The notes under the pieces were generated by a model, which saw nothing but the letters and a program-made list of their open reading frames with translations, was not told the origin of the DNA and searched no databases. Source: Caulobacter sp. NIBR2454 (GTDB taxonomy: Bacteria; Pseudomonadota; Alphaproteobacteria; Caulobacterales; Caulobacteraceae). Taken from it: a stretch of DNA of 64,000 bases. Below are positions 9,141 to 17,299 of this stretch, in pieces. Each line of letters opens with the position of its first letter. Position 1 is the first letter of the stretch. Both the position numbers and the translations under genes were made by a program. Location of the stretch: the NCBI RefSeq assembly GCF_027474405.1, contig NZ_CP114871.1, positions 930,001-994,000 of the forward strand. Reading direction: 5' to 3'.

Positions 9141-12100
9141 TTACCCGGCGATCTCCGCATCCGGCTGGCCGGCCATTAGCGCGTTGATCCACGCCAGTGC
9201 CATGTCACGACTGCGATAGCTACCCCACCGTGCGACCTCCTCGCGCTCAACAATCGGGAAGGTCGAATAGATGTAGCGGATGTCATCCCGGCTTTGGGTG
9301 GGGTTTGCCGGGTCGAATACGCCATAGAGGATGAAGTAGAGCGCATCGAGCTTGGCGCGCAGGTTCAGGCGTCGGGCTTCGTCCCACACAAACGGGGGGG
9401 GCACTTTGCCGTCCGCACCCACATGATTCATGTCGCGGGCAAATGGTTCCATGTCATGTGAAGTATAGGTGAGCTCCAGAACAGCTCTGCGAACGATATC
9501 GGCGGCCGACTTTTCACCAAAAGACCTAGCGTAACCTGATGGTGGAATGACGGGGAGCTGATCTAGTAAATACCAAGATAGGTGAGTGCTATGTACTTTC
9601 TGACGAGCAAGGTAGTCGAAAATGAGACTGTTGAACTTGCCGAGAAGAAGCGGCGCTTCGTCCACATATGCAGCCTGCGCGCCTTCGTCGGGAAATGCGA
9701 CTGGCAATGTGTGCCCGGCGCCGGCTCTCGGAATTATGGCGGCAATCGAAGTCCGCATATTCGTGGAGGCTGTGATGTCCTTGAACGCCATGCACCACTC
9801 GTGCGCTCCCTCCCAAGGGGTGTCCGATGACTTGATCCAGTATCGAGGCACCGCAACCCGATCAGGGTCGGCATGGTCACCAGAGGTAAGGCTTTCGCCC
9901 TGGCCTGGCCGAAATAGGTTTTCGCCTTCGATCACAATATCTGCGGCGCGATGATCATAGGCTTGAACCATCTTGCCTTCGAAGACCGGCAGCCACTCCC
10001 CGTCGCCCGACTTGTACCGGTTGCCCCTAACACGCCAAGCGCCCTGCACTCCTTCCAGTTCGGCGAGCTCGACAAACTTGTCGGAGTCTGCGGACATGTT
10101 GAGCATTTGTGCGAAGTGGATGGAGTACTGCTTCGTCGGTGTCAGTCCATTCAGTGCAAGCACAGGCAAGCGCGCATATATGGCGGTCGTGATTTCCATA
10201 TCGCGGCGCGAGCGAAATGTTGGAGCGGTACCTGTGTTCGGGTTGACTTGCGCAAAGTCGTCCGGACGTAGGGCGAAAGTTCGCTGGGGATCAGCGATTT
10301 CGTCTACAGAATGCAGGAAAAATCCGCATTTCGCTGCCTCGAAAGTGCGTTCCGGACTGAAGGCCAATGCACAGAATTTGAAGCTCGCGTGGACGTCTGG
10401 GAAAAAGACCTTCTTGTTCTCAAAATCATAGAGTGCCTTCAGATTGCCGCCCGTCGCCACTTCTCTGAAGAAGGCGCTGGCAGAAAGATCTGAGGCAATG
10501 CCGCTGGGAGTTAGTAGCCCCACCATGCCATTCGGCTTCACAAGGGTACGCGCACGTTCGACGAACAGTTTAAAGAGGTTGATGCGGCCCCGGTTGAGCT
10601 TCGAATAAATGGCGCTGCTTCGCGCCATACGAGTGGCGTCAGCGGCTCGTTTCGTTGCTTTCTTATAGTCGAGCCACAGGGGGGCTTCACTTGCCTTGAG
10701 GGCGGCGATGCGGCGGCCGCGCGCGGCGCGATTCGTTTCGAAAGCGATGCCGCGATCGCGAGCTTCAAACCAGGGGACTTCCTCAAACTCCATCATATCC
10801 CAAGGCGGGTTTCCCACTACTGCATCAAACCCACCCGTACGGGCCTTGCTGGCCCAGTGGTCCCAAACGCCAGGAAAGGTGATTTGCCAGTTGAGGAAAC
10901 GCTCTTCGGTGATCAAGGAGCGCGTACGCCGCCAGATTTCGGTAAACGCCTCTACGTCTTCAGCGCGCGCCTTACCGGATTCAGGGGGCTTCCGGCCGCG
11001 TGCAATAGGAATGGGGTCGCCAAACTGGCCATCCAGCCACAAACGCACCAGCGCCTTGCCCGCACGGTCTAGGTTGAGCCAATCGAGTGCGTGGACGAAG
11101 CTGACAAAACCGTCGAGTTCCCCCGTCATCAGTTCCACGTCTTCGTACATAGCGGCCGAACGGTGTGCTTCGCCGATTTCGATATCGGTTAGCGCCTCGA
11201 TCGTCTTCATCGCCTCTGCTGAGCGTTGGGCGTTACGCAGCGCAGCATTCCACAACAATTCGCCACCCTGTGCGCTCGCCTTGTCGATGGCGTCGCGAAC
11301 CCAGAGCCCGAACAGGCTGTCGCCAGCATGTAGATGATGGTCAATGAAGGAGAGCGGGGCTCCGACGGTGAAAGTGTGCAGCCACAGCGCCACTTTGGCC
11401 AATTCGACCGCCATGGGATTCTTGTCGACACCGTAAACGCAGCGTTTGAGCACCATGCGGCGAACGATGTGCCGATCGTCGAGTTGCTTCTCGTCTATTG
11501 TCCAGTTCGCAGTCTTGGCGTTCTTCAAAATCGTGGCGCGGATCGTCTCGATCTTGTCGGCCAGCGGCGAGACATATGCGATATCTTTGCCGAGGGCGGC
11601 GGCTTCTGCCATTGCCTCCAAAACGTGGTCTGCCAGAGTATCGACTAAGCTGACCAGAAAGTGGCCGGAGCCCATAGCGGGGTCGCAGACACGTAGCGAC
11701 AGAATGGCCTCTGCCGGATCAACGTCCCGCAATATCCTTCGTTGTAAGTCCTCTCCATCCTTCGAGTTCAATGCGGCTAACGCTAAACGGAAGGCTTCAT
11801 GACACTCGGTGACCAAGGGCTCGAGCGTCTCATTAAGGAGAAGGCCGACCAACTCGTCCGGTGTGTAGTAGCTACCGGAGTTTTTACGCGCGAATAGATT
11901 GGGCCGGATAGTTAGATAGCCTACGTCGCCGATCTCGCCCGGTTCGCGGACAATTTCGAATTCTAGAAGTCGCTCATAGATCGACCCGAGTTGCTGCACC
12001 GACAAGTCTCGGTAGTTGATGTAGCGCCGCTGCCCTGAGGCGCGTTCGTATGAAAGGGCATCCAGCGCAGGCGCCATCACGCTGTCCGGAATACGCGCGC

Positions 12101-13235
12101 CAGCTAACAACGGCGTGCCAACCGTGGAAAATAGTCCACCGTTGTATGGCGGTATCCCTACAGAACCATCACCCTTATCGATGATCCGGGCGAGGTCGGA
12201 GATATGCGACCAGACTTTCGCGGCCGTAGCTGAGAATACGTCACCGTCGGTCACTCGCTCGCCTATTTCAAGGCGAAGGGGACGGAGTGCATAATCCTCA
12301 TAGCGCGGATCGCTGACCGGAAGGAGGTTGCGGTCTTCTGCGTAGAGTAGGAAGAGTAGCCGATACAGCAGGATAAGTGCCGCATTCCGGATTTCGTCTA
12401 GCGAAGATTCCGGCGCGGCCACAGCTAAGGCTCGAGCTAGATCAGGGAAAACTTGATCAAAAACTAGACGAGACAGATTGGCTGCAACTCGTTCTTCGTA
12501 AAAGGCTGCTTCAGCGCGTGCGCGATCGTGGAATGACTGTTGATCTACGCCTTCGCGTAGAAACGCTTTTCGGCTAAACATGACCGCGAATACGCGAAGC
12601 CAATGGTCGCGGGTTTCTTCGTCGGCGAAGAGGTTGTTTTCTTCGAGGCCCAGGGCCTGTCCCAGATCGATCTCAAGGAATTCTTCGGAAATAGAGCGCG
12701 CGCCCGCCCAATAAAGCCGCCAGCGATTCCCGTTGGTCAGGACGCCCCAGCGCAGCTTCCCATGTGTAGTATCGTCGATCCTCCGCAGATAGCGTAGCAT
12801 CTGTGTCGAGGGCGCTGTCGTCTCGTCGCGACCAGTAGCTCGGTCTAGTGGGCGAGCCCAACGCTTGCTTTCGACGACCGCCAGCCCGTACGCGTACCGA
12901 CGCCACTGTTCGGTCTGTGCGTTAGCGGCGGCCTTTGCGGCGGCGTCCGCGAAAAGCACGCCATCGGGCACATCGTCGCGACCGTTTACCGTCAAGTTTT
13001 GCTGTCGTAGCGATTCTGACCAGCCGAGTACCGTCAGGACGGGCCATATGAAATCGTCTTCCGTCTGGCTCTCATTAGTATGAGCGCTCTGGGGAAATGC
13101 GGCGGCGATAGCCATCAAGCGCGTTCGAACATCAACGACGTCTATGGCGCGATAGGCTTGCGTGGCCTTAATCGCCTCTTGCAGGTAATCGGTGCTGAAC
13201 AAGGCACCGGTGCTGAACAGTGTGGAATCAGACAA
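9141..13235 (-). CDS. Type IIG-like restriction-modification protein (Eco57I-type N6-adenine methyltransferase with N-terminal nuclease domain)
   Basis: A 1364-residue single-chain protein. Near residues 88-123 a PD-(D/E)xK-like pattern is visible (PDGVLF ... VVESKRW), matching the nuclease domain of stand-alone type IIG enzymes. A helical connector follows. Methyltransferase motif I is CDPAMGSGHFLV at about 512-524 and motif IV is GNPPWD at about 806-811, the N6-adenine type. The roughly 400-residue C-terminal part would hold the target-recognition domain. No separate specificity subunit, helicase, or BREX or DISARM partner is next to it, so it probably acts alone. The gene is visibly AT-richer than its neighbours, with many AT-ending codons, and abuts a broken Mrr-like stub, both signs of transfer. 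ATG 13235 has no strong ribosome site, so a later start is possible. Confidence 0.85.
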   Translation of the reverse strand: MSDSTLFSTGALFSTDYLQEAIKATQAYRAIDVVDVRTRLMAIAAAFPQSAHTNESQTEDDFIWPVLTVLGWSESLRQQNLTVNGRDDVPDGVLFADAAAKAAANAQTEQWRRYAYGLAVVESKRWARPLDRATGRDETTAPSTQMLRYLRRIDDTTHGKLRWGVLTNGNRWRLYWAGARSISEEFLEIDLGQALGLEENNLFADEETRDHWLRVFAVMFSRKAFLREGVDQQSFHDRARAEAAFYEERVAANLSRLVFDQVFPDLARALAVAAPESSLDEIRNAALILLYRLLFLLYAEDRNLLPVSDPRYEDYALRPLRLEIGERVTDGDVFSATAAKVWSHISDLARIIDKGDGSVGIPPYNGGLFSTVGTPLLAGARIPDSVMAPALDALSYERASGQRRYINYRDLSVQQLGSIYERLLEFEIVREPGEIGDVGYLTIRPNLFARKNSGSYYTPDELVGLLLNETLEPLVTECHEAFRLALAALNSKDGEDLQRRILRDVDPAEAILSLRVCDPAMGSGHFLVSLVDTLADHVLEAMAEAAALGKDIAYVSPLADKIETIRATILKNAKTANWTIDEKQLDDRHIVRRMVLKRCVYGVDKNPMAVELAKVALWLHTFTVGAPLSFIDHHLHAGDSLFGLWVRDAIDKASAQGGELLWNAALRNAQRSAEAMKTIEALTDIEIGEAHRSAAMYEDVELMTGELDGFVSFVHALDWLNLDRAGKALVRLWLDGQFGDPIPIARGRKPPESGKARAEDVEAFTEIWRRTRSLITEERFLNWQITFPGVWDHWASKARTGGFDAVVGNPPWDMMEFEEVPWFEARDRGIAFETNRAARGRRIAALKASEAPLWLDYKKATKRAADATRMARSSAIYSKLNRGRINLFKLFVERARTLVKPNGMVGLLTPSGIASDLSASAFFREVATGGNLKALYDFENKKVFFPDVHASFKFCALAFSPERTFEAAKCGFFLHSVDEIADPQRTFALRPDDFAQVNPNTGTAPTFRSRRDMEITTAIYARLPVLALNGLTPTKQYSIHFAQMLNMSADSDKFVELAELEGVQGAWRVRGNRYKSGDGEWLPVFEGKMVQAYDHRAADIVIEGENLFRPGQGESLTSGDHADPDRVAVPRYWIKSSDTPWEGAHEWCMAFKDITASTNMRTSIAAIIPRAGAGHTLPVAFPDEGAQAAYVDEAPLLLGKFNSLIFDYLARQKVHSTHLSWYLLDQLPVIPPSGYARSFGEKSAADIVRRAVLELTYTSHDMEPFARDMNHVGADGKVPPPFVWDEARRLNLRAKLDALYFILYGVFDPANPTQSRDDIRYIYSTFPIVEREEVARWGSYRSRDMALAWINALMAGQPDAEIAG

Positions 13236-13569
13236 TGCGCGCAGCCCCCTGGATCTAAGGGTCTTAGCTGTCTGATATGCTTATGGCAAAGCGGCCATGC
13301 CGCCCCTGCGCGAAACCTGCCTCTCACCACAAAACAATCGGGGATTGTATTTATCCGCAGCTTCGCGCAATCTCGACTCGTCGGAGACTTGTTGAGCTCT
13401 TGCAGCAGTTGATCCCCCTACAGCTGCGTGACACCGACGAGGGCGGCGCCGAAAGGCGTCGCCCTTTTCGTATGCGGGTGCGGGGATCGGAGGGCGGCGC
13501 TTGGCCGGCCCTCTCTCAGGCTCAGGCGGCAGCTCTTAAGCCGGCTTTTTCTCGCCAGAAAGGGGCGGC
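13236..13569. other. Gene-free, AT-richer stretch at the right edge of the insertion
   Basis: I see no convincing gene here. About 13236-13430 shares the lower GC of the type IIG gene and holds a small inverted repeat CTAAG-GGT-CTTAG at 13255-13267, 20 bases before that gene's start and a possible operator. GC rises again from about 13430. No tRNA or integrase gene marks the boundary. Confidence 0.5.
13440..13468 (+). terminator. Hairpin plus T-tract at the right edge of the insertion
   Basis: AGGGCGGCGCC (13440-13450) pairs with GGCGTCGCCCT (13455-13465), including one G-U pair, across a GAAA tetraloop, and TTTT follows. It reads rightward, yet no rightward gene lies before it. It may be the surviving end of a gene lost when the insertion formed. 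Confidence 0.6.
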
Positions 13570-13785
13570 TTAAGCCGCCAGGGCCTCGCCGCCGTGGGTG
13601 GCGTAGTAGGCTTTGAGCCATTCGGCCGCGTCGGCCGAGGGGGTGGCGATCTGGGCGCCGTCGAGGCGGACGCGCAGTTCGGCGCCGGCTTTCATCGGGG
13701 CGGGCAGGCCTTCGAAGGCCTGGCGGGCGGCGGCCGCATCGTTGAGTTCGAGCACGAAGGCGCCGAGAAGGTGACGCTGTTGCAT
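13570..13785 (-). CDS. Small conserved-looking hypothetical protein
   Basis: A 71-residue acidic Ala-rich protein starting MQQRHLLGAFVLELNDAAAA, with a likely beta-alpha-beta pattern (LLGAFVLEL, ARQAFEGLPAPMKAGAEL, RVRLDGAQI) and a helical tail EWLKAYYATHGG. Codon use and GC match the host. The layout resembles small ferredoxin-like fold proteins, but I do not recognise the family. Longer upstream readings in this frame would run through the intergenic region and into the response-regulator gene on the other strand, so the ATG at 13785 is preferred. There is no close neighbour on the same strand. Confidence 0.6.
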   Translation of the reverse strand: MQQRHLLGAFVLELNDAAAARQAFEGLPAPMKAGAELRVRLDGAQIATPSADAAEWLKAYYATHGGEALAA

Positions 13786-13941
13786 AGGGGTCCAATGCCC
13801 TGTTGTTGCACTTACCGGACCGACTTTACGACAGCATGATGAACGCAAGATGAGCGAAACCGCCGCACCCCGGCGGCTAGGCGCCGCAGTCCGGCGGGTG
13901 GATAATCGCCGGGTCCTTCCTTTGTGATTTTCCGGACCGCC

Positions 13942-14319
13942 ATGCGCCCCTTGGACCTGCTCTATGTCGATGATGACCCGGACATGCACGAGCTGGCCGA
14001 CATCGCCCTGTCGCTGGACCCGCAGATTTCGGTGACCTTCGCCGCGTCGGGCGAGGAGGCGCTGTCGATCCTGGAGCGGTTCCATCCGGACGGCGTGCTG
14101 CTGGATGTGGTGATGCCGGGCCTGGACGGGCCGGCGGTGCTGGAGCGGATGCGCCAGATTCCGGGGCATGAGGAGACGCCGGTGGTGTTCGTCACCGGCC
14201 ACACCCACGCGGTCACCCTGCAGGAGCTGCGGGCCATGGGCGGCAAGGGGGCGGTGACCAAGCCGTTCGACCCGAAGTTCCTGGCCAAGAACGTGCGGAT
14301 GTTCCTGGGGGCGGGTTGA
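13942..14319 (+). CDS. Single-domain response regulator (receiver only)
   Basis: A 125-residue CheY-like receiver with no output domain. The acidic pocket is D10-D11-D12 in YVDDDPD, the phosphoacceptor is D55 in GVLLDVVMPGLDG, the conserved Thr is T85 in VVFVTGHT, and the Lys is K107 in AVTKPFDP, so all key residues are present. Such stand-alone receivers relay phosphate or act through protein partners. No histidine kinase is nearby. A GTG at 13924 could add six residues; I prefer ATG 13942 because the receiver then begins as usual with its first strand. A palindromic repeat follows downstream. Confidence 0.92.
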   Translation: MRPLDLLYVDDDPDMHELADIALSLDPQISVTFAASGEEALSILERFHPDGVLLDVVMPGLDGPAVLERMRQIPGHEETPVVFVTGHTHAVTLQELRAMGGKGAVTKPFDPKFLAKNVRMFLGAG

Positions 14320-14364
14320 TCCTTCTCCTCCCTTGCGGTGGGAGGCGCCTTGGCCCCCTAAACT

Positions 14365-14396
14365 CCGCTCATCCCGGCCTGCGCCGGGATGAGCGG
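14365..14396. repeat. Palindromic repeat (CCGCTCAT family, copy 2)
   Basis: CCGCTCATCCCGGC and GCCGGGATGAGCGG form a perfect 14-bp stem around CTGC. It lies between the receiver gene and the convergent Gre-like gene, so it could also serve as a transcript end. It shares its ends with copies at 3991-4079 and 33412-33443. Confidence 0.75.
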
Positions 14397-14420
14397 TGAA
14401 GGGTTGGGCCGGCGGGATAG

Positions 14421-14900
14421 CTACCCCAGGGCCACGATCTCCACCTCGGCGCCCGCCACCACGGCCTCTTCGCCCACGGCCTTGCCCAGCACGGCCTGGG
14501 CCAGGGGCGAGACGTAGGAGACCGCGCCCTGGGCGGGGTCGGCCTCGTCCTCGCCGACGATGCGGAAGGTCTGGCGGCGGCCGTCCTCGCGATCGAAGGT
14601 GACGCTGCCGCCGAAGGTCACCACCTGGGGATCGGGGGTCGGCTCGACCAACTGGGCGCTGCCCCGGCGGGCCGACCAGTAGCGCAGGTCTCGGGTGGCG
14701 CGGGCCATGGCGGTGCGGTCGCTGCTGACCTCTCCGGCTGACTGGGCGGCGGTGTAGGCGGCGCGGGCGGCGGCCAGCTCGGCCTCGATCTGGGCCAGGC
14801 CTTGCGGCGTGACGAGATTGGGCTGCGCGGAGACCGGGCGGTCGGGCAGGTCTGCCGCCGTGGCCTCGTGATCTTCCTCGCGCGTGAAGGCGACGCTCAT
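14421..14900 (-). CDS. GreA/GreB-like transcription elongation factor family protein
   Basis: A 159-residue protein with the two-part Gre layout: an N-terminal helical hairpin (LVTPQGLAQIEAELAAARAA to about DLRYWSARRGSAQLVEP) and a C-terminal FKBP-like domain (VTFGGSVTFDREDGRRQTF, IVGEDEADP, YVSPLAQAVLGKAVGEE). The tip region reads GEVSSDRTAMARATRDLRYW and lacks the DLKENAEY-type acidic pair that lets GreA stimulate RNA cleavage, so it may bind RNA polymerase without classic cleavage activity. ATG at 14900 is preferred; the longer reading from 14957 adds a Pro/Gln/Arg-rich leader. It is divergent from the secreted-protein gene at 15033. Confidence 0.82.
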   Translation of the reverse strand: MSVAFTREEDHEATAADLPDRPVSAQPNLVTPQGLAQIEAELAAARAAYTAAQSAGEVSSDRTAMARATRDLRYWSARRGSAQLVEPTPDPQVVTFGGSVTFDREDGRRQTFRIVGEDEADPAQGAVSYVSPLAQAVLGKAVGEEAVVAGAEVEIVALG

Positions 14901-15032
14901 GTCCGCTCGCTGTCTGGTTTGGCCGGCCTGACTAGGGGGCGGGGCGGCCTCTGACAAGCCAACGCATGAGGTGGGCTATTGGAGCCGCGGGCGGCTTGGT
15001 CCACTGTGCGGCCCCTGTTCAGAGGAGCGCCC

Positions 15033-15539
15033 ATGGCCGCCGTCCGCCCCCTCATCCTGGCCCTGTCCGCCGCTTTCGGCCTCGCCGCCGCGGCCCAGGC
15101 CCAGCCTGTCACCAAGATCACGGACCTCAAGCCCGCGGACCTGCCGTCGGCGGTGACCGCCATCGTCAAGGGCACGGCGCCGGGCATCACCATCACCCAG
15201 GCGCAGAAGAAGGAACGCGAGGGGCGGGTCTATTTCGACGTGGAGGGGACCACCCCGGACGGCGAGATCGAACTGGACGTCATGCAGACCGGCGACGGCG
15301 CCTTCAGCGTGGTGGAGATTCAGCGCGACATCGCCTGGGCGAATGCTCCGGCCGAGGTGCGGGCCGCCGCCGCCAAGTCAGAGAAGAAGGTCGAGCCGGT
15401 CCGCGTGATCGAGAGCAAGCAGACCGACGGCTCGGTGATCTATGAACTGTTCGCGGCCGGCGCGCCCAAGGACCCCTCGCTGGAGATCATGGTCAAGAAC
15501 GGCCAGGTCTCGGTGCTGAAAGAGGTCTGGCCGCACTAG
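15033..15539 (+). CDS. Secreted hypothetical protein (PepSY-like fold)
   Basis: A 168-residue exported protein. ATG 15033 follows AGAGGAG at 15021-15027 and gives a signal peptide ending AAAQAQ near residue 23. The mature part has two beta-alpha-beta-like repeats: ADLPSAVTAIVKGTAPGITI with VYFDVEGTTPDGEIELDVM, and APAEVRAAAAKS with VIYELFAAGAPKDPSLEIMV. This is the pattern of PepSY or beta-lactamase-inhibitor-like domains, in which a helix 'PxxVxxxi' precedes a strand pair. The family call is by pattern only. Its stop overlaps the stop of the convergent GST gene by 4 bases. Confidence 0.75.
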   Translation: MAAVRPLILALSAAFGLAAAAQAQPVTKITDLKPADLPSAVTAIVKGTAPGITITQAQKKEREGRVYFDVEGTTPDGEIELDVMQTGDGAFSVVEIQRDIAWANAPAEVRAAAAKSEKKVEPVRVIESKQTDGSVIYELFAAGAPKDPSLEIMVKNGQVSVLKEVWPH

Positions 15540-16264
15540 GCGGCGGCCGCCAGCTCCGCCCACGGATGGTCCGGGTAGTGCCGGGCCATCATGCGGTCCA
15601 CATAGGCGACCAGGTTTCCATAACGCTCGGCCCGGCGGCGCAGGGGGCTGTCGAAGAAGGGCGTCATCACGCTGGCCAGCATGGCGAAGGCGACGGCGTC
15701 CACGCCGGCCGGGCGATCCCCCATCAGATACGGCTTGCAGTCGAGCAGGGCTGACAGCGACTGGAGCGTCCAGTCGCCCATAGCCAGGATCTCGTGCGGC
15801 TGGTGGCGGCCGACGCCCACGGACATGAGGTTGGCCTGCACCTTGTCCAGGACCACGGCGCGCATCTCCTCGGCCTGCTGGGCGGGCAGGTGGTCGAACC
15901 AGCGGGCGGGGCCCTTCTCGTAGTTCTCGGGGATCATGAAGCGGGTCCAGGCGCCGACCCAGCCGAAGTGGTTCTCGACCATCCGCTCGATGGCCCAGGC
16001 CTGGGCGCGCTCGGCGTTGGTCAGGCCGGCGTCCAGGTCGACGCCGTAGGTCTCCTCGATGTGGACCCGGATGAAGGTGGAGTCGCCGACGATCCGGCCG
16101 CCGTCGTCGATGAAGGGCAACTGGCCCTTGGGCGACAGGTGCGGCGGGGCGCGGTGCTTTTCATAGGCCAGGCCCGCCATCTGCAACTGCACCTCCGTCT
16201 TGCAGGCGTAGGGGCTGTATTCGGGCAGGCCGAAGCCTTCGCCGGCGCCATAGAGCTTGATCAT
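15536..16264 (-). CDS. Glutathione S-transferase family protein
   Basis: A 242-residue GST-like protein. The N-terminal thioredoxin-like half has KLYGAGEGFGLPEYSPYACK, the cis-Pro segment PKGQLPFIDDGG, then the DSTFIRVHIEE helix that replaces the usual ES-x-aI motif, a form I associate with the metaxin/FAXC-like subgroup. The helical C-terminal half has GDRPAGVDAVAFAMLAS, the N-capping box region. ATG 16264 follows GGAGGGAC; a longer reading to 16288 has no better site. It is divergent from a WYL regulator 106 bases away, with an operator-like repeat between them. The substrate is unknown. Confidence 0.85.
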   Translation of the reverse strand: MIKLYGAGEGFGLPEYSPYACKTEVQLQMAGLAYEKHRAPPHLSPKGQLPFIDDGGRIVGDSTFIRVHIEETYGVDLDAGLTNAERAQAWAIERMVENHFGWVGAWTRFMIPENYEKGPARWFDHLPAQQAEEMRAVVLDKVQANLMSVGVGRHQPHEILAMGDWTLQSLSALLDCKPYLMGDRPAGVDAVAFAMLASVMTPFFDSPLRRRAERYGNLVAYVDRMMARHYPDHPWAELAAAA

Positions 16265-16325
16265 CGCGGTCCCTCCATCCGCGGCCACCAGGGGAGCGGG
16301 GCCGACGGCCTATTGCTACCGCCAC

Positions 16326-16350
16326 CCTGCTGCCAGCATGCTGTCAGCAT
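16326..16350. promoter_or_regulatory. Candidate operator before the WYL regulator
   Basis: TGCCAGCATGCTGTCA (16331-16346) is a near-palindrome around CAGCATGCTG. Read on the minus strand the wider segment starts ATGCTGACAGCA and ends CTGGCAGCAGG. It closely matches the segment at 18633-18656. It lies 20 bases before the regulator's ATG and in the GST promoter region, a typical autoregulatory place. Confidence 0.5.
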
Positions 16351-16370
16351 GGCTCAGCTAGAGGTCCGCC

Positions 16371-17072
16371 ATGAGACGCGCCGAACGCCTTTTCCAGATC
16401 ATCCAGATCCTTCGCCGGGCCCGCGGGCCAATCACGGCGGACGCGATCGCGACCGAGCTGGAGACGTCCAAACGCAGCGTCTATCGCGACATCGCCGCCC
16501 TGATGGGCCAGCGCGCTCCGATCCGGGGCGAGGCCGGCCTGGGCTACGTGCTGGAGGACGGATACGATATGCCGCCTTTGATGCTGACGCCGGACGAGAT
16601 CGAGGCCGCCGTCCTGGGCGCCCAGTGGGTGGCCGGGCGCGGCGATCCCGCCCTGGCCCGCGCGGCCGAGGACCTGATCGCCAAGATCGCCAGCGCCGTG
16701 CCCGAGACCCTGCGCCCCCACGTTCTGGAGCCGGCGGGGCGGGCGTTCAATTCCTGGAACGTGCAGGCCGACGCCATCGACATGACCCAGGTGCGCACCT
16801 CGATCCGCACGGGCTGCAAGATCGTGCTCGACTATTGCGACGAGCAGGGGCGCTCGACCCAACGCACCATCTGGCCGGTGACCGTCGGCTACATGGAGAC
16901 GGTGCGGCTGCTGATCGCCTGGTGCGAGCTGCGCGCTGATTTCCGCACCTTCCGTACCGATCGGGTGGCGGGGGCGCAGTTCCTGACCGAGCGCTTTCCC
17001 GAACGTCCCGCCGTGCTGCGCACCAAGTGGCGGCGGTACATGGAGACCGAGCGGCGGCGGCGTGACTGTTGA
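16371..17072 (+). CDS. YafY-type HTH/WYL transcriptional regulator
   Basis: A 233-residue DeoR/YafY-like regulator. The N-terminal winged helix (1-60) is plain: ERLFQIIQILRRARGPITAD, then ELETSKRSVYRDIAAL as the recognition region and IRGEAGLGYVLEDGYDMPPL as the wing. The C-terminal WYL-type ligand domain (about 130-215) includes TGCKIVLDYCDEQGRSTQRT followed by IWPVTVGYMETVRLLIAWCE. Such regulators often control a neighbouring small lipocalin-like or cyclase-like gene. Here a very similar quasi-palindrome lies both before this gene and before the frameshifted gene at 18697. The ODC-like gene lies between them. Confidence 0.9.
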   Translation: MRRAERLFQIIQILRRARGPITADAIATELETSKRSVYRDIAALMGQRAPIRGEAGLGYVLEDGYDMPPLMLTPDEIEAAVLGAQWVAGRGDPALARAAEDLIAKIASAVPETLRPHVLEPAGRAFNSWNVQADAIDMTQVRTSIRTGCKIVLDYCDEQGRSTQRTIWPVTVGYMETVRLLIAWCELRADFRTFRTDRVAGAQFLTERFPERPAVLRTKWRRYMETERRRRDC

Positions 17073-17199
17073 AGCAGGAGGCGATGCGCACATTTTGAGT
17101 AACACGGCGCCCAGGCCGCCCGCGGGCGTCAAGATGGAAGTGCGCCCTATTTACTAGATTGAATATTCAGTTCTTTTTCATCGTTCGAGATGAGCGCCG

Positions 17200-17246
17200 C
17201 TGACCATGTCGCTACTTGTAGTGACGACTCATGTCTTGCTGGTCAG
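17200..17246 (+). promoter_or_regulatory. Structured leader of the ODC-like gene
   Basis: CTGACCA (17200-17206) pairs with TGGTCAG (17240-17246), enclosing a hairpin GTCGCTAC-TT-GTAGTGAC at 17208-17225 (one G-U pair). An AT-rich stretch with the palindrome TGAATATTCA (17160-17169) precedes it and could hold the promoter. The element ends 54 bases before the start codon and could be a cis-regulatory RNA. It is not a match to any class I can name with confidence. Confidence 0.4.
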
Positions 17247-17299
17247 GCCGGAACCAAGGGAAGGCGTGCTTGTAGCTGACAACAAGCGGCCTCTTCTCC

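Noticed and set aside
9141..13235. BREX PglX or DISARM methylase
   Set aside because: No PglZ, BrxC, DrmA or helicase partners flank it, and the N-terminal ESKRW nuclease pattern fits a stand-alone type IIG enzyme better.
13142..13330. Small leftward frame upstream of the type IIG start
   Set aside because: Cys/Pro/Arg-rich composition, no ribosome site, and it overlaps the real start.
16265..16370. Short GCATG-rich stretch as an integration site
   Set aside because: The symmetry is better explained as an operator, and there is no sign of an insertion at this point.
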